A DNA stretch of 64,000 nt from Sambucus nigra (lineage: Eukaryota; Streptophyta; Magnoliopsida; Dipsacales; Adoxaceae), in contig OX422221.1 of assembly GCA_949130495.1 (NCBI GenBank), forward strand, positions 152,997,741-153,061,740. The letters are read 5' to 3'. The notes beneath the pieces were generated by a model. The model was given only the letters and a program-made list of their open reading frames with translations, made no database searches and was not told where the DNA came from. The position numbers were made by a program, and so were the translations under genes. Below, piece after piece: positions 1-11,777 of the stretch. Positions within the stretch are counted from its first letter, which is position 1. The number at the start of each line of letters is the position of its first letter.

Positions 1-537
1 AAGAAATAGTGTTTTTATGAAAATTGGGTGTTTTGATCCAAGAAACTGATGATCCATAATGATTTAATAATTCTAATACGTTAAAGATTATGCTAATATG
101 TTTATAGGATGATTAGTGAACTTTCTTAGGTGTTAGGGACATTGTGATGAAGGATTTGGGGTGTAAAATTTGAAGAACCCATAACTGTCAAAGCAATTCT
201 AGGTTGATAACTGCTTAATCGATCAATCGATCCAAGAGTATCGATCGATCGATCCATTTCTTCGATCGATCGATCCCTCTAGGAAAAAGTGAAGTATTTT
301 TCCTTTAAATAATTGAACAACTTCCAACATTTAGAACTCTTTGGTGATGATTAATTGAGCACATTGGTACTTAGGGAAGACCAGTAGGATGGTATTTGAA
401 GCCCGGACAATTATTAGATTTAATTGAGGTTAAGAGGTCGACTTACGAATATCCGATTACTGAGGTGTGATTGTGAGTTGTGAGAATCTGAATATCTTTT
501 GTTCCAATTATAATTTGAGGTTTAAAACTAAAAGTGG
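1..537 (+). repeat. Family A 5' LTR, upstream fragment
   Basis: This stretch matches about 10,195-10,745 of the 3' LTR with scattered substitutions. It includes the ATCGAT-rich palindromic cluster at 218-275. The LTR start lies about 0.9 kb outside the window. The fragment is separated from its continuation at 3,485 by a solo LTR. Confidence 0.85.
533..537. other. Target-site duplication (left) of the solo LTR
   Basis: AGTGG here is repeated at 3,485-3,489. The uninterrupted target reads AAAAGTGGGAAAC in the 3' LTR copy at about 10,738. Confidence 0.85.
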
Positions 538-918
538 TGTAGGATAGTAGTGAGACTGGGGTCTATGAATAACTGGAAAGGGTGAGGTGTGACCCACTCC
601 AATGGACGCTGTCTGCAAGGTTCTCAAGAACATCTAGAGCAGCTTCTAATGAGACATTTTCCTTTTGGTAAAAATGGAGATCAAGATGGAACTCCCTCCC
701 TACAAGAAGATGAACTTACACAATAATAATAGTAATTTTCTCAAGAGGATCTCCTGAGAGTGATGGCTATTAGTGGGGAGTGAAAGAACAAGGCACTTAG
801 CACTTAGCACTTAGAGAGAGAGAAGGGAGATAATACTAGAGAGGTTCTAGTGTGATTTTGACAGAGTGACTTTGCTATTGAGTTTTTTTCTCTCTTCATG
901 ACCTTGCCCAGGGGTCCT

Positions 919-926
919 ATTTATAC
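919..926 (-). promoter_or_regulatory. Probable TATA box of the solo LTR
   Basis: TATAAATA reads on the minus strand, followed downstream on that strand by GGACCCCTGGGCAAGG and a leader with CT/AG runs. The position near the LTR 3' end in minus orientation fits a U3/R junction. Confidence 0.5.
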
Positions 927-1609
927 TTGGGCACTAGGGTTGGGTTGTCACTTTTGGCGCCAAAACATAGAGGGTTGGAGAAAGTCTGCAGTGTACTGTT
1001 TATCCCTACCTGCAGGTAGCTCTGCCTGTCCCCTCTAGCAGATGCCCCCTGGTGCCAACCAAAGTTCAAAAGCAAATATGTCTTCTAATGGGGAAAAAAT
1101 ATCTGATTTGCTAAATATCTTTTGAAACGGTTACTTTTGCTACTAACTTTGTAAACTTGAGGGGGTCTCGAGGACCACCTCCTCTAAAATCGTTGTAATC
1201 TTGAGGGGGTCTTGAGGACCCCCTTCTTAAATCATTTTTTCTTGAGAGGGGTTTAGAGGATCCTCTCCTTTAAAATCATTTTATAAACAGTTCTTTTCTT
1301 ATGAGTAGTCATCCCTTTGGATGCTCACTTCACTTGTGACTAAGTGTGAGGTGTGTGAACACTGGGCGACCATAGGGTCTCCTACTAGTATTCTCTCAAT
1401 CCTATAGTGATAAGTGGTTGAGCTTGCTTAACATACCTTATCTCTCATCCGCCAAGCCAAAACTCCCAAGAGATCCCAACTGGCCTACTTGAGCCCTGCT
1501 TGCTCAACTAGACAACCTATATAAGAAAATAAGTGTTAGTACTTCTGTTCTTTTTTCATGATGAGGGGTTGCTTATGATAGACACCCCATCATCCTAACT
1601 TAGTTTTCT

Positions 1610-3430
1610 GGGAGCTGAGGGGGGAGGACCTTGCGGGTCCCTCCTCCCAAGTAAGTTTCTTCTGTTGAGGAACCCTAGTAGGGGGTTCCTTCTCAAACAT
1701 CCCTTTTGCTGTTGAGGAAGCCTTGGGGGGTTCCTTCTCAAATGTCATTTCTGCGGGGACCCTTGCAAATTCCCTCTTAACTTGGGCTTCTGCAGGGACC
1801 CTTGCGGTGACTCTTCTCAATTTGAGTTTCTGCAGGGACCCTTTCGGTGGTCCTTCTCAATTTGGACTTCTGCGGTGACCCTTGCAGTGGCCCTTTTCGA
1901 CTTGAGTTTCTGAAGTGGCCCTTCTCAACTTAGACTTCTGCAGTGACCCTTCTCGACTTGAGTTTCTGCAGTGACCCTTGCGGTGTCCCTTCTCAAATGT
2001 CATTTTTGCGGTGACCCTTGTGGTCACTCTTCTCAAACTTGGACTTCTGTAGTGATCCTTGCAGTGACCCTTCTGAGCTTGAGTTTTTGCATTGACCCTT
2101 GCGGTGGCCCTTCGTAACTTGTACTTCTACAGTGGCCCTTGCGGGGCACTTCTCATATGTCATTTCTGCAGTGGCCCTTCTCAACTTGGACTTCTGTAGT
2201 GGCCCTTGCGGAGCACTTCTCAACTATCATTTCTATAGTGACCCTTGCGATGGCACTTCTCGAATGTCATTTCCACGGTGACCCTTAAGGAGGCACTTCT
2301 CAACTTGGGCTTCTACAGTGACTCTCGCTGTGGCCCTTCTCAACTTGGACTTCCGTAGTGGCCCTTGCGGGGCACTTCTTAAATGTCATTTCTGCATTGA
2401 CCCTCGTGATGGTCCATCTCAACTTGGACTTCTACAGTGGCCCTTACGCGACACTTCTCAACTGTCATTTCCATAGTGACCCTTGCGATGGCACTTCTTG
2501 AATGTCATTTCTGTAGTTACTCTTGCGACGACACTTCTCAACTTGGGCTTCTGCAGTGACTCTCGTAGTGGTCCTTCTCAACTTGGACTTATGTAGTGGC
2601 CCTTGCGGGGCACTTCTCAAATGTCATTTCTGCAGTGACCCTCGTGATGGTCCTTCTCAACTTGGACTTCTGCAGTGGCCCTTATGGGACACTTCTCAGA
2701 TGTCATTTTTGTAGTGACCCTTGCGGTGGCACCTCTTGAATGTCATTTATGCAGTGACTCTTTCAGCGACCACTCTCAATCTTGGACTTTGGCAGTGGCC
2801 TTTGTGGGGCACTTCTCAAATGTCATTTTCGTAGTGACCCTTGCGGCGGCACCTCTCGAATGTCATTTCTGCAGTGACCCTTGCGGCGGCCCTTGTCAAT
2901 CTTAGACTTCTGCAATGGCCCTTGAGGGGCACTTCTCAAATGTCATTTACGTAGTGACCTTTGCGGAGGCACCTCTCGAATGCCATTTCTGCAATGACCC
3001 TTACAGTGGAACTTCTCAATCTTGGACTTCTGTAGTGGCCCTTATGGCGGTACCTCTCAAATGTCATTTATGGAACGACCCTTGCAGTGGCAGTTATCGA
3101 TCTTGGGCTTTTGCAGTGGCCCTTGCGGATCACTTCTCAGATGTCATTTCTGCAGTGACCCCTGCGGTGGCCCTTCTTAACTTGGACTTCTGCAGTGGCC
3201 CTTGCAGGGTCCTTCTTAACTTGAGTTTCTGCAGGGACCCTTGCGGTGGACCCTCTCAACTTGGGCTTTTGCAGTGGAAGGACCTTGGGGTTCCTTCTCC
3301 AATATGGCACTTCTGCGGTGGAGGGACTCTCGGGGTGTTCCTTCTCAATATGAGTTTCTGTCGGGACCCTGGGGGGTTCCTACTCAATATGAGTTTCTAC
3401 CGGGACCTGGGTGGGTTTCTTCTCAATATT
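1610..3430. repeat. Degenerate ~39-bp tandem array inside the solo LTR
   Basis: Units of the form CTTCTCAA(CTTGG/ATGTC)...TTCTGCAGTG(G/A)CCCTTGCGG repeat for about 1.8 kb. The common spacing is 39 bp and some shorter units are about 28 bp. Two unit types alternate in places (CTTGGACTTCTGCAGTGGCCC and ATGTCATTTCTGCAGTGACCC), giving a ~78-bp higher-order period. Because 39 is divisible by three, open frames appear on both strands. They encode only repeat-derived peptides with no recognisable domain, so I do not call them genes. Confidence 0.85.
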
Positions 3431-3484
3431 TCCAATAAAAAATATTTATATTTATATTTTTTTGTAGGTAAACACCATTTTACA

Positions 3485-5021
3485 AGTGGGAAACTTTAAA
3501 TACTGAGAAAACCTTAGATACTAGCGAGGAATCTAGTAAACCTTTGGGATAGGATATGTACTCAGAACTATACGTTGCGAATTATCGCGTTAAAAATCTA
3601 TTGTGTATAATAAATGTGAAGATATCATTATATGTGTGAGACATACAATATGGGGCTGGAATATACCTATACTAAAATGATTATTATCTAAGTTGTGTGA
3701 ATAATTTGTGTATGGATTTCTTATGTGTATGACATACCTACCATACTTGCTATTACGGGAGGTTGGTTTTTGAGAAAAGGGACTTCTTATTTTTGTGTGC
3801 CTTCGGTGGGATTTAGATTTGTACCATAAGGACATAGGACTGTGAATGACCTATTTGTGAGTTGATAAGTCAGTTGACCATGGGAGCGTAGGTATGTGCG
3901 TGGCCCATCGGTATGTGAACTATGTCCCCCCCCCCCGGATATGTGTGATTTGTATTCAGACGGTTCCCGAGTGATTCGAAACACGTGATCCTTACGTAAG
4001 TGATGTGTATGGCTTTGATAGCAGAGTATGTGTGCATCGCAGCTTAGCATAGGGGTGCCTTATATGTATATATGTACTGAGAGTGATTTATATATGTACT
4101 TGTGACTGGTTCGTTGTTACTTAGCAGATGTGAATAACTAAGATATTTGAATGGGCTAAGATTGTGAGAATTTAATTAACACTTAAGATAAGTAATTTAA
4201 TGAATGTGAATATGAGTTATGAATATGACTTGTTCGGGTGTTATGAGTTGATACACTATGTCAGAATACGAAAGCAGGAGTGGTACAAACTAGTTATCTA
4301 GCGGCATAACTAGATGGGTTAAGGGTATGAGTTAGGTGTGAAAATTAGTTGAGAGGTGAGAAAGTCATGTGAGAGTACACAACTAACATGTTTATAATAT
4401 GTGTTGTTTAATTGTAATTTGAACACTTGCTATATTTTTTAAACTGTTTTCACCTCGGGCTCTGACCCATTTTCCTCCAAATCTATTTTTGTTTTGTAAA
4501 AACATTTTAGGTGCCCATCCACAGGGACGCCAAGCATATGAGTTATATTCTGATGACGTGTTGTAGCTGCTGTGGAAGCTACCGGATCTTGATATTAGAT
4601 GCCTCCACATTTATCCTTGGTTCCTTCAGGGTCATTCATATCAGTTAGAGCACGGTGCCCATTCTTAACTAGAGATTGGAGATACAGACTTTCACTATTT
4701 TAAATATTGGTTTACTCAAACTCTTATATTGGGATTTTATTTACTCTGGTATTATTATCTTAGGAGTGGTTACCCCATACTAAGTTTATTTCATTTCGTT
4801 GGTTATTCACATGAGATTGTTTATGTAATTGATGGTTGTTGATTTAATTACGTGGTTGTTGTTAATTTAATTAATAAAATTTGGCATCTCTATTTTTAAA
4901 TATTAGGTCGCTAGTAATACATTACATGTTTTCGACAGTGATGGTAAGACTGAACCAACTTGATATTTTGTATTAATTTCATAGAGTAGTTACCCGGTAT
5001 TTAATTAGTCAGGGTGTCACA
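3485..5021 (+). repeat. Family A 5' LTR, downstream fragment
   Basis: The fragment continues the 5' LTR after the solo LTR and matches 10,738-11,777 and then 18,689-18,821 of the 3' LTR. It carries an 11-C run at 3,926-3,936, the conserved GGGCTCTGACCC at 4,457-4,468, and the block AGGTGCCCATCCACAGGGAC near 4,509-4,528 that is shared with families B and C. It ends TGTCACA at 5,021. Confidence 0.85.
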
Positions 5022-5023
5022 GG

Positions 5024-5035
5024 TGGTATCAGAGC
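5024..5035 (+). other. Primer binding site, family A
   Basis: TGGTATCAGAGC lies three bases after the LTR end. This is the standard plant LTR-retrotransposon match to the 3' end of initiator tRNA-Met. Confidence 0.9.
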
Positions 5036-6773
5036 ATCAGGTTCTAGTGTCCTTTCGGATATGTGCGGGTTATTATGCCTCCAGCGTAGCTTTATTTGAT
5101 ATAGATCCCTATGTTTAGGATTATTGATTTCATTGGTGAGGTTTCATTCTCCTTCTACACTGTATATGATAGTGAATCTTATTAGCATTCGGGTGTGTTC
5201 TTGTGCCGAACACTGCAGTATGTCATGCGAGTTACGCGGACAACAAGAGGAAAAGCTCAATTGAGGTTATAAGGTATATTCAAGAATGATGATCGTAGTT
5301 GAGGTCACCCTTATTATGGTACAAAAATCCAAGATAGTAAAGGCGGCTTTGACACAACATATGACATTATAGTACTTCTATAGTAGAAAGTGGAGCCGAA
5401 TTAGACTCGCCCAAAAAGGTTGGATTGGGAGAGAGTCAGACAAAATATTGAAGAGAACCAGTAGTGGAAATTCTACAAATGCAGAAGTGGCGTGTGTTAT
5501 CTAACGAAGGTAAAATATCCAAAGGCTTGGGCATATGTCGGTGTATGGCTAATAGGGAGTGAAAATTTGGGGAAAATTTTTTCCTTGCTCGTAAGAGTAG
5601 AGTTACAATGGTGAGAGGCAACCACAACACTTAGAAGTGGAATGTTTTGTCAATAGAAGGAGCATACGTATGGTCTGACCATAAGTTCCTTCATCAGATG
5701 TTCAGGATAAGACATGAACGTTGTTCTAAACATAGAGGTCACTTTGTGAAAAAAAAATTAATTAATTAGCGAACCTTACACCGGATGAAGTAGGTGCAAT
5801 GGAGAAGAGGACATTAAAGGGGAAAATTAACTTACAAGAAGAATTGTTAGCACTTCTGGGGAATTCCACTTGAATGGTTAATGTAGACGGTAACAATATC
5901 ACATTTTATTAATATGGAGGTAAACGCTTCCTTATGTGGGGATCTATAAGAATTGGAGAATTGAGATAGAGTAAGACTGGTGGAAACGGTGTTGGTAAAG
6001 AACCATAAGGGGGAGACCCATCAGGGGACCCGTTTAAATGATTAGGATAGATTAATTGTTACCGAGTGATGGTGATTTTAGTAAGAGTTATCGAAGCTAG
6101 TAGCATGTTCCTTAGGGATATTAAAGCTAAGGGAACAACAGAGGTAGTTATTAGAGTCAAGACTACCAACATCCTAACGTGGATAGTGACCGGAGATAAG
6201 TGGAGTATGTGTAGAGGTATTTTGTGGGGAGTGAAACCTGTGCGTTAAAATTTTTTCGAAGCAAGTATGGGAATAAGGGTATGGTTCGTAGCAAGGGAAA
6301 TAGTTATTGAAATTTTCGGTTTAGTACGGACAGGTGTGTTAAGTCCAGGAACCATTTAAGCAGCCAGGGCGATTGGCAAGGTAGAAGTATGAGTTATATC
6401 CTCAGATGATGATGCGTGTTGTATGTGACATGAACGAGTTACTACATTTTTAGTATTGCTATATTCTCATGAGAGACGAGTTTAGTGAGTATCTCGACAA
6501 TGTTATTATTTATGTGAATATATTTCTTAGTATAGTGGGGTTACCTTTAGTGTCATCTGCGGAGGATGAATGGGTGTATCGCTAGTGGTATATACTTGAT
6601 TGAAATTACCAATTTTGGTGATGTGTTATACGAGTATGATATTATCCTAATTATGGTTTTATAATAATGATTAAACCGATAGTGTGCGGTTATTGCAAGT
6701 CTATCGGGGTTACTACCTTGGTGTAGAATGTTTTGTTCTGGCAAGACCGCATCTGCGAGAGGGTCGGGCTCGT

Positions 6774-6776
<3 letters not shown>

Positions 6777-6851
<75 letters not shown>
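6777..6851. repeat. (TA)n microsatellite
   Basis: About 37 uninterrupted TA units in the family A internal region. Confidence 0.95.
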
Positions 6852-6856
<5 letters not shown>

Positions 6857-7225
6857 AGACTTCGAAAGGTATAATGGTCTCGGATATTGGATTATAGTAT
6901 GTGTAGGGATTTAATTGATATGATTCGGAGTGTATTTGGTTTACTGTTTAGCGAAAAGATTTAGCTACTTATTATAATCAATGCTCAGGATGTGGTAATA
7001 AGAAGAGTGCATTGTTATATTACCCTGTAGAGACGTGGAAGTTAATATTCATAGTTGTATGTCTGGGGACAGGATTTTGAGAGCCCAGATTATATGTGCA
7101 CGATGATTACGGAATGTGATTTCCATCAATGTTAAAAGACAGTGTCTTTCGAAAGAAGTTCCTTGCTTAAGTGTAATTGTGGAAGGAGATGTAACATTAT
7201 TGTAAAGAGACGGTAAAATAGGGGT

Positions 7226-7332
7226 ACATGTTATGGACTGAGGGCCTAACAGATTCCTATGACCGACAGTGCTAGGTAGTAGTGTATCGGGGGGGTTCTT
7301 ATTTAGATTTTGCTTTGAAAGACATCCCACGT
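7226..7332 (+). repeat. Shared ~100-bp module, copy in family A internal region
   Basis: The copy contains CTATGACCGAC, GTAGTAGTGTATCGGGGGGG, TTTAGATTTTGCTTTG and CATCCCACGTATGAAAC. The hairpin core is degenerate here (TTGCTTTGAAA). It matches module copies in families B and C. Confidence 0.75.
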
Positions 7333-9216
7333 ATGAAACTTATCGTATAGTTGGTAGTAAGGAGATGTTTGGCCATTCTTCCATGATTTGGGTACCTCGA
7401 TCGTTAGGGAAGTATGTAGTTATAATTAGAAGTTAAAGGGTAAATTATGATATAAGGCCAGTAGAGCTAGTTATGTGGTGAGGAAGTACCAATAATTTTT
7501 TTTATTCCGGCGGGTTGAAGGATGCAATGATGTTTAGGAGGATTTAGAATTTCAAATTCGGGGTGATTGAGAATGCCCAAGTGGTATAGACACGTTACGA
7601 ATATAGGGGCAATAAAGAGTTTGGAGTACGTATGAAGCGTATATGATATTTAAACCTGTATGCATAGGTTATAAGGGGTGTAGACACCCTGGTTTACTAA
7701 TGTGATAATCGACGGAAGAAGAGACATGGAGATGGGTGAGATTTATACTTGTGAGACTAATATTACAAAATATTTGTGGTAGAATGGATTAAGCGTCGTA
7801 AAAGAAGGTGATAATCAGTATACTCATATACAATCAGAGTAACACGTTCGACCTTAGTAAGGTATTGGGAAGCCATTTAAAAAGGGGGTATCCCTTGAGA
7901 AGTGAAATATTCAACTATTATGGACAATTTGGAGTGGAGTTCCACCCAATTGAATGTTGAGGATGGCTTACGCGTAAATAGAGTGAGGGTGTCAATAGGG
8001 TATAAAGGGTCCAGATGTGCACAACGTGGTGAAAAGTGCACGGGTCAAAACTTTTGGTATACGCCGAGGGAAGAAGAGGGTTATTAAGTACCACTTAATC
8101 GGAGGAGTTATAAGTGGAAGTCGGTGTTAAGAGGGACATAATTAGTAGCCCCCATGTGCACCACTTATAAATAGAAATCGGTTGGAGTAAGGGTATCTGC
8201 CAGAAACTTGGTGTCGAGCCGACAATTCCAATAGCGAAAGAGTCAAGTTGGTAAATTTCTTTGATGGGTTTCAATCATAAAGATAAGTAACGAGTTCCTT
8301 CGAATGTGTGGAAAGGGTTGTAAAGAAGGAAAGAAATTGTTATATCCTTGGGTGATTTACACAATTAGATAGTGAATGCGCCGATATGTGGTCCTACCCA
8401 GTATTATTCTGAACAAGGATGAGATCCCCGAAATCCACTTTCAACATGGGGAATCAAGAAGTAGTGGGAATAACGTTTCGTTTTGAGAAGGGTGTCTCAC
8501 CTATAGACCAGGAGTAGGCGTAAGGTGATTAACGACTGGTGGAACTATATGAAAGTAATTTTGGACTCATTACGATCATTTCATTTCCACAACGGGTATA
8601 TCTAGTAAGTGAAGTATAATATGGTAAAGGGGAGAGAATGTTACCTAATAGTAGATTCGTGCGAAAGCACCCGTATCGATTTATAGTGGACAATGTGCTT
8701 ACAAATGTTTTCTATAAATGAACCTTACTATCCTCCCTCTGGGTGCTTAGAGGTGAGAGGATTATCAGAGTTTTAGGATCAGTCAGAAGTTATAGTTCGA
8801 GGACTATAATGGGATAACCAACAACCGTCTGAAGTAGCATTCCCTTATGTAAAAGTCACAACGCCGGGAACAGAGATTCAAAGAATAGACAAGAGTAGTC
8901 TGATGTTTTATGGTTTCTCTCAGGATGGGAGTTTTGGGTTTAAAAAAATGCGGGAGTTGGTACGTAGTGAGGTGTGAACTCACAATAATATTGAGATAAT
9001 GCGGCCAATGATGTATAGGCTATTCTTATTCGAATGTTGTTTAGTAAGAGCACAACATGAGGTGCATTTATTGAGGTGGAACCCTACAACTGATAAAGTG
9101 TCAAGAGTGTTCAACAAGCTTGTTATGAAGCGACGGCTGTAGTGATTGAGCCTTTCTTTGTATTTTGTTTTTAATACTGGAGGATACCTAATTTTTTTAG
9201 GTATACCTACTTTTTC

Positions 9217-9254
9217 GAATTTCGGGACGAAATTCCGTTATTAGGGGGGAAGTA
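9217..9254 (+). other. Chromovirus-like pol end and polypurine tract, family A
   Basis: GAATTTCGGGACGAAATTCC is followed by TTAGGGGGGAAGTA directly before the LTR start TGTAATACC. This arrangement marks the end of the internal region in plant Tekay/Del-like elements. Confidence 0.75.
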
Positions 9255-11777
9255 TGTAATACCCCATAATTTTATGGCTTTTAATTATGAGATTAATTAA
9301 ATTTAATTGCTTTTAATTATGGGATTAATTAAATTAATTTGGGATAATTAATTAGAAATTAGTTCAAATTCAAATAACTAGCGAGACGAGAGTTAGTGTT
9401 TAAATATGATGATAATGTTGAATATTACTGAGTGATTATGGTAATATGTTATTATTGCTTTTATCAAAATTGTCGTGAGTTGAAAATATGGAAGTTTCGG
9501 GAATTAAGTTGGGATGCGCATGTCAGTCGGGTCAGGACCCAATTTAATGAATTTAAAAGTATTTTATTTTTATGTCCTCCATATGATCATTTTGAGTGCA
9601 CCAACGTGTCCGGAAGGGTCAAGATAGTCATAAAACACTATCCGGGGGTTTAGTTTGGGTCCCGGAGTATTTTTAGGCCTAACTGACAACCCGGGAGAGT
9701 ATTTTAGTCATTCCTATTTTTGATGAATAGTGACCTACGAAATTTAGGTTCTATTTATCAGCCAACACTTACGGTTATTAGAGCCATTATTTGTTAAACA
9801 CAAGAGAGAGTAACATGAGAAGAAAGAAAGGGTTTCAGGAAAATTCCAAGGGTTTCCAAGGCAAAACAACCACCACACACTGCCACCATCGTCGGATTTG
9901 TGACCGGAAAGAGAGGGAGAACCAACCAATACTGTTATCAATGGATCATAACTTCTAATCAGATGCAAGTGATTTATCTTGCAAAGATTCAAAGCAAATA
10001 TTTTACATGATCGCTTAGATTTGATGATTTATCGTAAATAAGTGAATTAATTGTGAAACTGGAGAATTAAACATTGAATATGGGTAGGCTTCATGTAGAT
10101 AAACTTTTAGGAATATAATAGTTATGAAACCAAGATCCATGTGTAGGGAATTGTGAATTTATGTTGAGTTATAGGAAGATATTAAAGGAAACAGAAGAAA
10201 TAGAGTTTTTATGAAAATTGGGTGTTTTGATCCAAGAAACTGATGATCCATGATGATTTAATGATTCTAATACGTTAAAGATTATGCTAATATGTTTGTA
10301 GGATGATTAGTGAACTTTCTTGGGAGTTTGGGACGTTGTGATGAAGGATTTGGGGTGTAAAATTGGAACAACCCGTAATTGTCGAAGCAATTCTGGGCTG
10401 ATAACTGCTTGATCGATCGATCAATTCAAGAGTGTCGATCGATCGACCATCGATCGATCGATCCATTTCTTCAATCGATCGATCCTTCTAGGAAAAGTGA
10501 AGTATTTTTCCTTTAAATAATTGAACAACTTCCAACCTTTACAACTCTTTGGTTATGATTGATTGAGCACATTGGTACTTAGGGAAGACCATTAGGATGG
10601 TATTTCAAGCCCGGACAATTGTTAGATTTAATTGAGGTTAAGTGGTAGACTTACAAATATTCGAATAGTGATGTATGACTGTGAGTTGTGAGAACCTGAA
10701 TAACTTTTGCTCTAATTATAATTTGAGGTTAAAGACTAAAAGTGGGAAACTTTATATACTCAGAAAACCTTAGATACTAGCGGGGAATCTAATAACCCTT
10801 TGGGATAGGATATGTACTCCGAGCTATACGTTGTGAATTTTTGCGTTAAAATTCTATTGTGTAGAATAAATGTGACGATATCATTATATGTGTGAGACAT
10901 ACGATATGGGGTTATAATATACCTATACTAAAATGATGATCATCTAAGTTGAGTGAATAATTTGTGTATGGATTTCTTATGTGTATGACAAACCTACCAT
11001 ACTTACTATCACGGGAGGTTGGTTTTCGGGAAAAGGGCCATCTTATCTTTGTGTGCCATCAGGGGGATTTAGATTGATACCCTAAGGACATAGGACTGTG
11101 AATGACTTAATTGTGAGTTGATAAGTCACCTGACCATGGGAGCGTAGGTATGTCTGTGATCCATGGGTATGTGAACTATGTTTGCCTCCAATATGTGTGA
11201 TTTGTATTGAGATAGTTCCCGAGTGATTCGGAACACGTGATCCTTACGTACGTGATGTATATGGATTTGATAGCGGACTATGCGTGCACCGCATCTTAGA
11301 CTAGGGGTGTCTTATATGTATATATGTACTGAGAGTGATTTATATATTTACTTATGACTGGTTCACTGTTGCTTAGTATATGTGAATAACTAAGATATTT
11401 GAATGGGCTAATAATGTGAGAATTTAATTAACACTTTAGATAAGTAATTTCATGAATGTGAATATGAGTCATGAATATGACTTGTTTGGGTGTTATGAGT
11501 AGATACCCTTTGTTAGAATGTGAAAGCAGGAGTGGTACGGACTAGTTAGTTAGCGGCATTATTAGGATGGGTTAAGGGTATACGTTAGGCATGCACATTA
11601 GTTGAGAGGTGAGAAACTCATGTGAGAGTATGCAACTAACATGTTTATAATATGTGTTGTTTAATTATAATTTAAACACTTGCTATATCTTTTAAATTGT
11701 TTTCACCTCGGGCTCTAACCCATTTTCTTCGAAATATATTTTTGTTTTGTAAAAACATTTTAGGTGCCCATCCACAG
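9255..11777 (+). repeat. Family A 3' LTR, upstream part
   Basis: The LTR starts TGTAATACC after the polypurine tract. From about 10,195 it matches window positions 1-537 and then 3,485-4,524. An AT-rich U3 is followed by a TATA-like CTATTTATC near 9,750. An ATCGAT-rich cluster lies at 10,410-10,486. A TG...CA element interrupts the LTR at 11,778, and it resumes at 18,684. Confidence 0.9.
11773..11777. other. Target-site duplication (left) of the gag-only element
   Basis: CACAG here corresponds to CAGAG at 18,684-18,688, with one mismatch. The empty site in the 5' LTR reads CCACAGGGACGCC. Confidence 0.75.

Larger units (their letters stand above)
538..3484 (-). mobile_element. Solo LTR, 2.95 kb, with internal tandem array
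   Basis: The insertion has TG...CA ends (TGTAGGATAG at 538, ATTTTACA ending at 3,484) and a perfect 5-bp target-site duplication AGTGG. The family A 3' LTR gives the empty-site sequence. No primer site, coding region or second terminal repeat is visible inside, so a solo LTR left by LTR-LTR recombination fits best. A minus-strand TATA box (TATAAATA at 919-926), followed by pyrimidine/AG-rich leader-like sequence, indicates minus orientation. U3 would then be about 2.5 kb and R+U5 about 0.4 kb. A tandem array of ~39-bp units fills most of U3. The alternative is a small non-autonomous element without LTRs, but the TG/CA ends and 5-bp duplication argue for an LTR. Confidence 0.75.
5022..9254 (+). 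mobile_element. Family A internal region, non-coding or decayed
   Basis: This 4.2-kb region lies between the LTRs. No gag, protease, RT, RNase H or integrase motif is recognisable and all frames are short. The first ~150 bp after the primer site (TTCTAGTGTCC..., then GATATAGATCCCTATG...) resemble the same segment in families B and C. A (TA)n run lies at 6,777-6,851. One copy of the shared ~100-bp module is at 7,226-7,332. The end carries TTCGGGACGAAATTCC and a polypurine tract at about 9,240-9,254. The region is either an old autonomous element decayed past recognition or a large non-autonomous derivative; the short length favours the latter. Confidence 0.7.

Noticed and set aside
2099..3499. 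Several plus-strand frames up to 194 codons
   Set aside because: They are translations of the 39-bp tandem units, have no domain, and lie antisense to the inferred LTR orientation.
5024..5035. tRNA-like sequence TGGTATCAGAGC
   Set aside because: It is a 12-base primer site beside an LTR, with no cloverleaf around it.
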